Of a DNA stretch of 6,503 nt, positions 1 through 5,359 are shown in pieces. Made by a program: the position numbers and the translations under genes. Numbering within the stretch: the first letter of the stretch is position 1; every line of letters begins with the position of its first letter. The notes beneath the pieces were generated by a model. That model did no database searches, was not told where the DNA came from, and saw only the letters and a program-made list of their open reading frames with translations. Source of the stretch: Actinomycetota bacterium (lineage in GTDB: Bacteria > Actinomycetota > Acidimicrobiia > Acidimicrobiales > Acidimicrobiaceae); NCBI GenBank assembly GCA_004366215.1, contig SIRY01000241.1:1-6503 (forward strand). The letters are read 5' to 3'.

Positions 1-63
1 GCGCTTCTTAGGAGGGTCTCTGTCAGCTGACGCCGATGGTCGTCCTTGCGTCTGCGTCGCCAC
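1..63 (-). CDS. fliL: Probable FliL, N-terminal fragment (runs off the left edge)
   Basis: Only the first 21 codons are visible; they read VATQTQGRPSASADRDPPKKR from a GTG start. FliL proteins begin with a short polar, basic cytoplasmic segment before a single transmembrane helix, and this fragment fits that segment, although the helix itself lies outside the window. The start is chosen because AAGGAG (70-75) sits six bases upstream and the frame stays open to the edge. The ATG at 101-99 opens a frame that closes after about 25 codons. FliL binds the stator and flagellar base and supports torque under load. Its place directly after motB is the usual one in Gram-positive flagellar operons. The assignment rests mainly on position plus the basic N-terminus, because no diagnostic FliL residues are visible. 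Confidence 0.65.
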   Translation of the reverse strand, partial: MATQTQGRPSASADRDPPKKR

Positions 64-69
64 AGCGAG

Positions 70-75
70 CTCCTT
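70..75 (-). promoter_or_regulatory. Ribosome binding site deciding the fliL GTG start
   Basis: AAGGAG on the minus strand lies six bases before the GTG at 63-61. It is the only good Shine-Dalgarno match in the motB-fliL gap and fixes the start of the partial gene. Confidence 0.65.
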
Positions 76-90
76 CCCTGGTCGTGCACG

Positions 91-104
91 CTCGATCCAT
101 CGAG
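91..104. repeat. Short perfect inverted repeat between motB and fliL
   Basis: CTCGAT (91-96) and ATCGAG (99-104) are perfect inverted copies separated by two bases, in the 56-base gap between the motB stop and the fliL start. As RNA it would form a five-pair hairpin with a four-base loop. No T-run follows, so it is unlikely to be a strong terminator. It may be a processing or stability element, or chance. Confidence 0.4.
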
Positions 105-119
105 GTGCCAGTCCTGTTC

Positions 120-896
120 TTAGATTCGGTTATCCGTGGTCGAAGTTGAGTTCAAGATGACGATGTCAACCCGCCGGTTCATCGCCATGTTCTGGGGCGA
201 CGTGTTCGGGACCAACGGGTGCGTCGCGCCGAAGCCCGTCGCGCTGAGCCGGTTCGGGTTGATTCCGTCGACCTTCCAGAGTCGCTCGAGCACCGTCACC
301 GCACGTACCGCCGACAACTCGAAGTTCGAGGAGTACGGCCCCCCGACGATCGGCGCCGAGTCGGTGTAGCCTTCCACCGCGATGTCGTTCGGGATCGCTC
401 GAAGCACGCGTGCGACGGTGTCGACGACGGCATCACCCACCGGACCAAGTGCGGCCGAGTCGGTGGCAAAGAACACCTTGTCAGAGAGGATGCGAACCAC
501 CACGCCGCGCCGCTCGACGACGACCTGCGCGTCCTGGGAGAGCCCCTGGGAGGCCAGTGCCTGGACCACTTGCTGAGCGATCTCGGTCGCACTGGGCGTG
601 CCAGCTCCGGGCTCTGGGATCGACAGCTGAGGAGGACCCGGGGTCAGACCCGGGTGCGTGATGAGCGACGAGTGCTGGAGCAGGCCGCGCCCCCCGTGCT
701 CGACGCTCTGGAGCTGCATCTGCGAGAACGTTTGGAGGAGCCCGGTCTTGAACTCGTCGAACTTTCGGACTGAGATCGAGCTCATCGCGAACAACACCAC
801 GAAGAGCGCGAGGAGCAGCGTGATCATGTCCGAGTACGTGAGCAGCCAGCGTTCTGAGTTCTCCGCCTCCTCGCTGTGGAGCCGACGCCGACTCAT
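120..896 (-). CDS. motB: Flagellar motor protein MotB (stator, peptidoglycan anchor)
   Basis: 258 residues. MotB pairs with MotA in the cytoplasmic membrane to form the ion channel of the stator and anchors it to peptidoglycan. A short charged N-terminus is followed by one membrane helix at about 18-40. Asp23 in the motif YSDMITLLLALF is the equivalent of the proton-binding Asp32 of E. coli MotB. A plug and linker region (about 45-125, rich in Gln, Pro and Gly) leads to a C-terminal OmpA/MotB peptidoglycan-binding domain at about 138-248. Visible there are the start VFFATDSAAL, GYTDSAP (176-182), NFELSAVRA (191-199), and NRRVDIVI near the end. The ATG directly abuts the motA TAG with no bases between, and AAGAAGG at 905-911 inside motA is its binding site, so the two are probably translationally coupled. 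Whether the motor uses H+ or Na+ cannot be told from sequence alone. Confidence 0.96.
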   Translation of the reverse strand: MSRRRLHSEEAENSERWLLTYSDMITLLLALFVVLFAMSSISVRKFDEFKTGLLQTFSQMQLQSVEHGGRGLLQHSSLITHPGLTPGPPQLSIPEPGAGTPSATEIAQQVVQALASQGLSQDAQVVVERRGVVVRILSDKVFFATDSAALGPVGDAVVDTVARVLRAIPNDIAVEGYTDSAPIVGGPYSSNFELSAVRAVTVLERLWKVDGINPNRLSATGFGATHPLVPNTSPQNMAMNRRVDIVILNSTSTTDNRI

Positions 897-1706
897 CTAG
901 GCAGCCTTCTTGCCAGAGGACGCACGAGCGCGGTCGCGCTGAGCCTGGTGCGCCTGACGCTCCGCCGTCGAGAGGAACGACAGGAGCTGCTGCTCGAGGA
1001 GGCGCGGCGAGGCACCGGCTTGGATCGCGAGGATGCCGTCGATGACGAGGAGCCGCGCTTGCACCTCCTGCTCCGAGAGGTGTGCAAGCTTGTTCGAGAT
1101 CGGGAGCCAGAAGACGTTGGCCGTCATGACGCCCCACAGGGTCGCGGTGAAGGCGCCCGAGATCGCCGGACCGAGCGTCTGGGGCGACGAGAGGTTTGCG
1201 AGGACGTGGATGAGCCCCATCACCGTGCCGAGGATCCCGAGGGTCGGGGCGTAGCCGGCCATGTCCTTGAAGAACTTGGCACCCGCACGGTGACGGGCAC
1301 CCATCCCCTCGAGGTCCGCCTCGAGGATCTCGCGGATCTTGTCCCCCTCGACGCCGTCGATGATGAGCTGCATGCCCGAGCGAATGAACGGGTCTCGAAG
1401 CTCACTCGTCGCTGCTTCGAGCGCAAGGACCCCCTCTCGTCGCGCCATCTCGGCGAAGCGAACGAGCTGAGCGACGCTCTCTTGAGCGCTGGGCGCCTTG
1501 GCCATGATCGCGCTGCGAAGGGCGCCCACGATGCTGCCGATCTCCTTGAACCGTCGACCGGCGAGAGAGACCCCGACCGTGCCGATGAGGACGAGTACCA
1601 TGGCTGAGGGCGCGATGAGCGCGGCGGGGTTGCCCCCGTCCATGATCATCGCGGTCAAGATGGCGACGAGCGCAACGAGGATGCCGACAGGCGTCGCGAC
1701 GTCCAT
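897..1706 (-). CDS. motA: Flagellar motor stator protein MotA
   Basis: 269 residues, within the usual range for the MotA/PomA (MotA/TolQ/ExbB-like) family. Four membrane segments are visible: about 5-24, 27-50, 149-171 and 183-205, with a large cytoplasmic domain between helices 2 and 3. In that domain RREGVLALE (89-97) matches the E. coli motif carrying Arg90 and Glu98; here the pair is Arg89 and Glu97 at the same spacing, and these charges contact FliG in the rotor. Pro154 in helix 3 (APTLGILGTVMGLI) and Pro202 after helix 4 (WLPISNKL) correspond to the conserved E. coli prolines 173 and 222. The C-terminus is a hydrophilic basic tail ending SGKKAA. The ATG follows the flbD TAG by two bases, with GGGGAGG-type binding sequence at about 1715-1722. 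It is co-transcribed with flbD and motB. Confidence 0.96.
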   Translation of the reverse strand: MDVATPVGILVALVAILTAMIMDGGNPAALIAPSAMVLVLIGTVGVSLAGRRFKEIGSIVGALRSAIMAKAPSAQESVAQLVRFAEMARREGVLALEAATSELRDPFIRSGMQLIIDGVEGDKIREILEADLEGMGARHRAGAKFFKDMAGYAPTLGILGTVMGLIHVLANLSSPQTLGPAISGAFTATLWGVMTANVFWLPISNKLAHLSEQEVQARLLVIDGILAIQAGASPRLLEQQLLSFLSTAERQAHQAQRDRARASSGKKAA

Positions 1707-1708
1707 CG

Positions 1709-1939
1709 CTAGTTCCTCCCCTCACCATCGAGGACCGCAAGGCCATGGTGACAGCACCGCGCGAACACCGCGGCCTTGTAGGCGACGGCGGCCTCGACGA
1801 CGTCTTCGACGCGCTCCCGCACGACGTAGGTCGCCCCGGTCACGAGCGTGATCACCGTGTCAGGGGTCGCTTCAACCCGCTCGATGGCGTCAGCATTGAG
1901 GATGAGAGGCGATCCCGACAAGCGTGTGACCTCGATCAC
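1709..1939 (-). CDS. flbD: FlbD/SwrD family flagellar protein
   Basis: 76 residues, typical of the FlbD family (PF06289). The N-terminus VIEVTRLSGSPLILNADAIE and the stretch RVEATPDTVITLVTGATYVVRERVEDVV are close to the family pattern. The frame extends upstream to an ATG at 2053, but the GTG at 1939-1937 is chosen because family members begin exactly at the M-I-x-V-T-R-L position and AAGGAGG (1946-1952) lies seven bases before it. In Bacillus subtilis the homologue SwrD (formerly YlzI) raises flagellar motor power. Its location here, two bases before motA, fits a stator-related role. It has no membrane helix or signal peptide. Unusual is the C-terminal tail after Ala60: Arg-Cys-Cys-His-His (61-65), then GLAVLDGEGRN, which could bind metal but may have no function. 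Confidence 0.9.
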   Translation of the reverse strand: MIEVTRLSGSPLILNADAIERVEATPDTVITLVTGATYVVRERVEDVVEAAVAYKAAVFARCCHHGLAVLDGEGRN

Positions 1940-1945
1940 GACGTT

Positions 1946-1952
1946 CCTCCTT
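1946..1952 (-). promoter_or_regulatory. Ribosome binding site deciding the flbD GTG start
   Basis: AAGGAGG on the minus strand, seven bases upstream of the GTG at 1939. No comparable site precedes the upstream in-frame ATG at 2053, so the short FlbD form is preferred. Confidence 0.75.
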
Positions 1953-1961
1953 GCTAGGTGA

Positions 1962-1989
1962 CTATCGGCACCACACCGAGCCGGCTGAA
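1962..1989 (-). promoter_or_regulatory. Candidate sigma-28 (FliA/SigD-type) promoter for flbD-motA-motB
   Basis: On the minus strand GCCGATAG (1969-1962) matches seven of eight bases of the sigma-28 -10 consensus GCCGATAA. Fifteen bases further upstream, the correct spacing, the -35 position reads TCAG against TAAA (two of four), so the -35 is weak. Read instead as a sigma-70 promoter, TTCAGC (1989-1984) and GATAGT (1966-1961) are 17 bases apart. A transcript would begin near 1955, just upstream of the flbD ribosome binding site, giving a very short leader. Motor genes are classically expressed late from sigma-28 promoters, which fits. This is a single motif match, not proof. Confidence 0.4.
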
Positions 1990-1990
1990 C

Positions 1991-2003
1991 CCACCAGTGG
2001 TGG
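1991..2003. repeat. Small dyad just upstream of the candidate promoter
   Basis: CCACC (1991-1995) and GGTGG (1999-2003) flank three bases, forming a 13-base near-palindrome immediately upstream of the -35 position of the candidate flbD promoter. It could be an operator half-site pair or a chance dyad; no known binding motif was recognised. Confidence 0.25.
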
Positions 2004-2025
2004 TACCCGCACTGCGAGCATGGGT

Positions 2026-2081
2026 CGGGGCGAGCCGGCCTAACGTCGTGCACTCACGGCGCTCAGCGTCGGCTCGCCCCG
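2026..2081 (-). terminator. Long hairpin after flgE, possible terminator or processing signal
   Basis: CGGGGCGAGCCG (2026-2037) and CGGCTCGCCCCG (2070-2081) are a perfect 12-base inverted repeat. The 32-base interior contains a second small dyad, with CGTG (2047-2050) against CACG (2055-2058) extendable with one mismatch, so the RNA could fold as a long stem with an internal loop. It begins 37 bases after the flgE stop codon. No T-run follows in the direction of transcription, so classic rho-independent termination is uncertain; a partial terminator, an mRNA 3'-end stabiliser or a processing site are alternatives. The pairing is certain; the function is inferred. Confidence 0.45.
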
Positions 2082-2085
2082 CTCA

Positions 2086-2097
2086 GCGGCGCGCCGC
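2086..2097. repeat. 12-base GC palindrome after flgE
   Basis: GCGGCGCGCCGC is a perfect palindrome 21 bases past the flgE stop codon and next to the larger inverted repeat. With no loop it is a poor RNA hairpin. In such GC-rich sequence it may be chance. Confidence 0.3.
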
Positions 2098-2117
2098 GGT
2101 CCGACTCGCGCTGGCAC

Positions 2118-3413
2118 CTACGCCATCTGGACGAGGCTCTGGAGTACCGTCGCGGTCGTCTGGACCACCTTCGTGTTGGCTTGGTAGTCCGTCTGAGCCA
2201 CCACCAGGTTCGTCAGCTCCGACCCGATCGAGACGTTCGACGACTCAACCGCACCTCCGACGAGCTGGCCGAGACCTGCGGTTCCCGGGGTGCCGAGCTG
2301 GGCGACACCCGAGTTCGTCGTAGCTGCGTAGAGCAGGTTGCCTTGCTTGGCAAGGCCCTCGGGGTTGGCGAACTGGGCGAGGGCGATCTGGCCCAGCACC
2401 TGGGTGCGCCCGTTGGCGTACGTACCCTCGATGAGGCCGTTGGCACCGATCGTAAAGCCCGACAGCGCCCCCGAGGGGTAGCCGTTCTGGTCAGTGACCT
2501 GCACCGTCGGTGCGCTGGCAGCGAACTGGGTCACCGCCTGGGCCGTGCCCGGCGTCGGGAAGGTGAGCGCCATCTGGTAGCCGGCGGGGAGGTTGTAGGA
2601 GCTCGGGAAGCCGCCGATGGCGAGCTGGTCCGGGTTCGCAGCCGACGCTCCCGAGATCGAGGCGATCTGTCCCGTCGCGGGGTTGAAGGTGACCGTCTGA
2701 GAGGCGGCGCCGCCGACGGTGAGCGCGACGGGCGCCGACTGACCTGGCGGGGTCGTCTGTGCAGTCAAGACCCACTCGTTCGCGGTCGTTGAGGGGGTGA
2801 AGGTGAGCTGGATCGGCACGGGATTGCCAAGGTCGTCGTAGCCGGTCGTCGTCACCACGACAGGGTTCGTCGACCCAGCAGGCAGGTTGCCCCCGAGGGT
2901 GATCGTGCTCGTCGCGACGGGTTGGGCAACCTGCCCCTGAGGAATCGTCAGCGCCTGCAACGGCGCATTCTGGTTGATCTGGCCGTTCGCGCTGGGGACC
3001 CACCCCATGACGAGCGCACCCGAGCTCGTCACGAGCTGTCCCGCACCGTCGAGCTGGAGCGCACCGTCACGGGTGTAGTAGTTCTGGCCACCCTGGTTGA
3101 CCACGAGGAATCCAGGTCCCTGGATGGCGACGTCGGTGGCCGTACCCGTCTGCACGATCGTGCCTTGGGAGAAGTCAGTCGGTGTCGCTGCCACGCGCAC
3201 GCCGGAGCCGACGACGAGGGGGTTGGTCCCGCCCACCTGACCCGGCACCGGGCCCCCGGCGGCCGACTGCTGTTGGTAGAGCAGATCCGCGAACTCGGTC
3301 TGCGTCGCTTGGTAGCCTGTCGTGTTCGCGTTCGCGATGTTGTTCGCGATGTTATCGAGCCACTCCTGGTTCGCCTCGATCCCAGAGATCGCACTCGAGA
3401 GCGACTTCGTCAT
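2118..3413 (-). CDS. flgE: Flagellar hook protein FlgE
   Basis: 431 residues, normal for FlgE, which is exported by the flagellar type III apparatus and polymerises into the hook joining the basal body to the filament. The N-terminal D0 helix carries the rod/hook signature NNIANANTTGY (24-34). The central region contains GGNLPAG (174-180) and TTGYDDLGNPVPIQLTF (189-205), the usual D1/D2 boundary patterns. The conserved block at about 302-369 (TDQNGYPSGAL, NGLIEGTYANGRTQVLGQIALAQFANPEGL as shorter runs, then TNSG) and the C-terminal D0 helix (LVGGAVESSNVSIGSELTNL, AQTDYQANTKV) identify FlgE rather than FlgF or FlgG. GAGGAGG (3419-3425) precedes the ATG by five bases. Genes upstream (flgD, fliK) and downstream fit. 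There is no signal peptide, as expected. The mid-section (about 205-300) is variable and supplies the exposed hook domain. Confidence 0.95.
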   Translation of the reverse strand: MTKSLSSAISGIEANQEWLDNIANNIANANTTGYQATQTEFADLLYQQQSAAGGPVPGQVGGTNPLVVGSGVRVAATPTDFSQGTIVQTGTATDVAIQGPGFLVVNQGGQNYYTRDGALQLDGAGQLVTSSGALVMGWVPSANGQINQNAPLQALTIPQGQVAQPVATSTITLGGNLPAGSTNPVVVTTTGYDDLGNPVPIQLTFTPSTTANEWVLTAQTTPPGQSAPVALTVGGAASQTVTFNPATGQIASISGASAANPDQLAIGGFPSSYNLPAGYQMALTFPTPGTAQAVTQFAASAPTVQVTDQNGYPSGALSGFTIGANGLIEGTYANGRTQVLGQIALAQFANPEGLAKQGNLLYAATTNSGVAQLGTPGTAGLGQLVGGAVESSNVSIGSELTNLVVAQTDYQANTKVVQTTATVLQSLVQMA

Positions 3414-3459
3414 CCTCGCCTCCTCACTGCCTGTGTCCTCCTGCCTCTTGGAGCCTCAC

Positions 3460-3477
3460 GCCCTCTAGGTCGAGGGC
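3460..3477 (-). repeat. Hairpin in the flgD-flgE spacer
   Basis: GCCCTC (3460-3465) and GAGGGC (3472-3477) form a perfect six-pair stem with a six-base loop in the 98-base gap between the flgD stop and the flgE start. No T-run follows. An mRNA processing or stability role is possible, since flgE must be made in far greater amount than flgD. Confidence 0.4.
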
Positions 3478-3511
3478 ACGAGATGTTGCCCGTCATGCTC
3501 AGGGTTCGCCC

Positions 3512-4006
3512 TTAGGCGCCCTGGCCTGGGGACGCCGACCCTGCTGCCCCAGCCGCCTCTGCCGTGCTCGCGGTGGTCGAGCCGCTTGGCACCATCCCAA
3601 CCGCGATGACCGCGCTGATCGGCACGCTCTGGCCTGCCACGTCGAGCACGATGCCAGACGGACTCTGCCCGACGCCTTCCACGGTGCCCGCGAGTTGGCT
3701 CGAGCCCACTTGGTACGTCACGCTCTGGCCGATGAGTGCGCTCGCCTGCAGCACGCCCTCCGTCGAGGTGAGCTGCGACAACGCGCTCTGCATCGTCGAG
3801 AGCAGCTCAACCATCGACAACGACGACGTCTGCGACACCATCTGCGAAGGGTCCATCGGCGAGAGTGGACTCTGGTTCTCGAGCTCGGTGACGAGCAACG
3901 TCAGAAACTCGTTCGCAGTCAGACTCGCTACCGACGACTGCGTCGGGCTGGACTGGCCGAGGCTGCCCACCCCCCCTTGGCCAAGACCGCCAACCGCCAT
4001 GGTCAT
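3512..4006 (-). CDS. flgD: Flagellar hook cap/scaffold protein FlgD
   Basis: 164 residues. FlgD caps the growing hook and guides FlgE assembly; it is exported by the flagellar type III system and later discarded. The conserved core is at about 31-72: LTANEFLTLLVTELENQSPL, then SPMDPSQMVSQ and SMVELLSTM. After ALIGQSVTYQV (90-100) comes a small beta domain (about 104-137) ending VAGQSVPISAVIAV. It lacks the inserted Ig-like domain of the longer proteobacterial form (231 residues in E. coli) and resembles the short Gram-positive type. The Ala/Gly/Ser-rich tail (about 140-164) is low complexity. Two in-frame ATG codons lie at the start; the first (4006) is preferred because AAGGAGG at 4014-4020 is seven bases upstream. 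It begins 27 bases after the fliK stop. Confidence 0.92.
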   Translation of the reverse strand: MTMAVGGLGQGGVGSLGQSSPTQSSVASLTANEFLTLLVTELENQSPLSPMDPSQMVSQTSSLSMVELLSTMQSALSQLTSTEGVLQASALIGQSVTYQVGSSQLAGTVEGVGQSPSGIVLDVAGQSVPISAVIAVGMVPSGSTTASTAEAAGAAGSASPGQGA

Positions 4007-4033
4007 CTCCGTTCCTCCTTCACCCTGGTTGCC

Positions 4034-5359
4034 TCATATCCAGGTGTCGACCCGCAACCCTCGCCGTAGGGGAGCCCGTGCTACCGAGTGAGCATCGGCG
4101 GGTCCTGCGAGAGGCTCGCGTCCGAACGCACGTTCGGCCTCGTCGCTCCTCCCCTGGCCACCCTCTCCGCCACCACCGGCCGTAGCTCCTTGCGACAGCA
4201 CGTGCTCGAGGAGCCGCGCTGTCTCTGGTCGCTCCACCTGGAGCTGCACGAAGGTGCCTAAAGCCGTCTCGCGCACGGTCGCGCGCAGGCGACCGAGCTC
4301 TGGCGGCGCGAGGTTCACGACGACCGACCGCGGGCCACCCTGGACCACGGCGCGCAGAACCCCACCGAGCGCGCTGATGGGCATCGGTGGACCGAGGAGC
4401 GCTTCTGCCACGACGAAGGACGCGGACCCCGCGACCTCGATCGCTCCCGGACTGAGCCCAGCGACGCTGGCGAGCCCCGTCGACAGACTCGTGAGAGACC
4501 CGAACGCGCTCACGAGAGGCACGCTGCTCTCGGCAGCGTCCCCTCGTTGGGCCTGCTCGCGGGGTGCTTGGGGAACCGGCGGCGCAGCCGACGCCGCCGC
4601 TCGACGAGCGACCACGACGTCCGACTCAGACCCACGCGTCGCGGTTGGCGCCCGGCTGTGGTCCGCCGGCAGGCCTGCCTCGAGGAGAGGAGTCGTCGTC
4701 GCCGCGCCTTGGAGCGCGTCTGCGCGAGCACGCTCGCCGCCTCGGAGCGGGTCGAGGGTCCCCTGAACCTCCGGCTCGGTAGGCGGAGAAGCTGCGACGG
4801 CTCGCGGCCCTCTGCCTCCACCCAAAGGCGCTTCCTCCTCCAGCGAGCCGCCACGAGACCTGCTCGTCGGAGCAGCAGCGGCTACCGTGGGAGCCGACGC
4901 GGTAGCTCGAGCACGCTCTTGCGCCACCGCGACCGTGGGCGCTGTGGCTTCGCTCCGGGCGCTCGAGGGGGCAGGACCGGCACGCTCGCGACTCGTCGAG
5001 ACGACGCCAGGGTTCGTCAGCTCGCCGCTGCGTGGAGCGCTCCACGCCACCTGCGCGAGCGTGAACTGCACCGAGGGGTCGACCTCGGAGGACGCACGGG
5101 TGCGCTCGGCTCGCTGTCGACCCGGGTGCTCCTCGCGAGCCGGGAGGGAGCGAGGCGCACCGAGCGACGTCGCTGCCTCCCCGGAGCCTGCGTGGGGCGA
5201 CCCGGACCCGCGGACGTGGTCTGAGCCGCGCTGGCGCTCGGGCACCACCTCCTCGTGCGCGAGGAGGAGGGCGAACGCAGCTGAGGTGCCGCTCGGCGTG
5301 GCGTGGGCTGCCGCGAGAGGCGCGGGCTCTGCTGAGTCAAGCGCTCGCACCGGTGCCAC
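4034..5359 (-). CDS. fliK: Flagellar hook-length control protein FliK
   Basis: About 441 residues. FliK measures hook length while being exported and switches the export gate from hook to filament substrates. About 270 N-terminal residues are low-complexity, rich in Ala, Pro, Ser, Arg and Glu, as expected of the extended ruler. The conserved C-terminal Flg_hook (PF02120) core is at about 335-390: SVVVNLAPPELGRLRATV, then GTFVQLQVERPETARLLEHVL. The Pro-Glu-Leu-Gly turn is the family hallmark. A Gly-rich stretch and a final LRVDTWI strand follow. Three in-frame GTG codons (5365, 5359, 5350) all lie inside the end of the preceding hydrolase gene. The one at 5359 is chosen because GGGAGG sits five bases before it; 5365 is close behind. 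The overlap (about 23-29 bases) implies translational coupling. Identity rests on the C-terminal core plus position before flgD. Confidence 0.85.
   Translation of the reverse strand: MAPVRALDSAEPAPLAAAHATPSGTSAAFALLLAHEEVVPERQRGSDHVRGSGSPHAGSGEAATSLGAPRSLPAREEHPGRQRAERTRASSEVDPSVQFTLAQVAWSAPRSGELTNPGVVSTSRERAGPAPSSARSEATAPTVAVAQERARATASAPTVAAAAPTSRSRGGSLEEEAPLGGGRGPRAVAASPPTEPEVQGTLDPLRGGERARADALQGAATTTPLLEAGLPADHSRAPTATRGSESDVVVARRAAASAAPPVPQAPREQAQRGDAAESSVPLVSAFGSLTSLSTGLASVAGLSPGAIEVAGSASFVVAEALLGPPMPISALGGVLRAVVQGGPRSVVVNLAPPELGRLRATVRETALGTFVQLQVERPETARLLEHVLSQGATAGGGGEGGQGRSDEAERAFGREPLAGPADAHSVARAPLRRGLRVDTWI

Noticed and set aside
77..101. An alternative ATG at 101-99 for a gene after motB
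   Set aside because: The frame closes after about 25 codons and lacks a binding site, whereas the GTG at 63 has one and stays open.
481..1137. A 218-codon minus-strand frame across the motA-motB junction
   Set aside because: It overlaps both clear genes in another frame and has an Ala/Arg/Pro-rich shadow composition.
1940..2053. A longer FlbD beginning at the ATG at 2053, adding 38 residues including HHWW and several Cys residues
   Set aside because: The FlbD family begins at the VIEVTRL position. A strong ribosome binding site lies before the GTG at 1939, and the added part covers the inverted repeat and candidate promoter region.
3410..3496. A 28-codon reading frame between flgD and flgE whose stop overlaps the flgE start
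   Set aside because: There is no ribosome binding site before its ATG, and the product is a low-information Arg/Pro/Gly string, as expected by chance in GC-rich sequence.
4547..5224. A 225-codon plus-strand frame opposite fliK, and other long plus-strand frames at 219-773, 876-1607, 2181-2792 and 3182-4069
   Set aside because: Their products are Arg-rich with no domain pattern. They mirror codon bias of the true genes on the other strand, and none has a convincing ribosome binding site or fits the operon.
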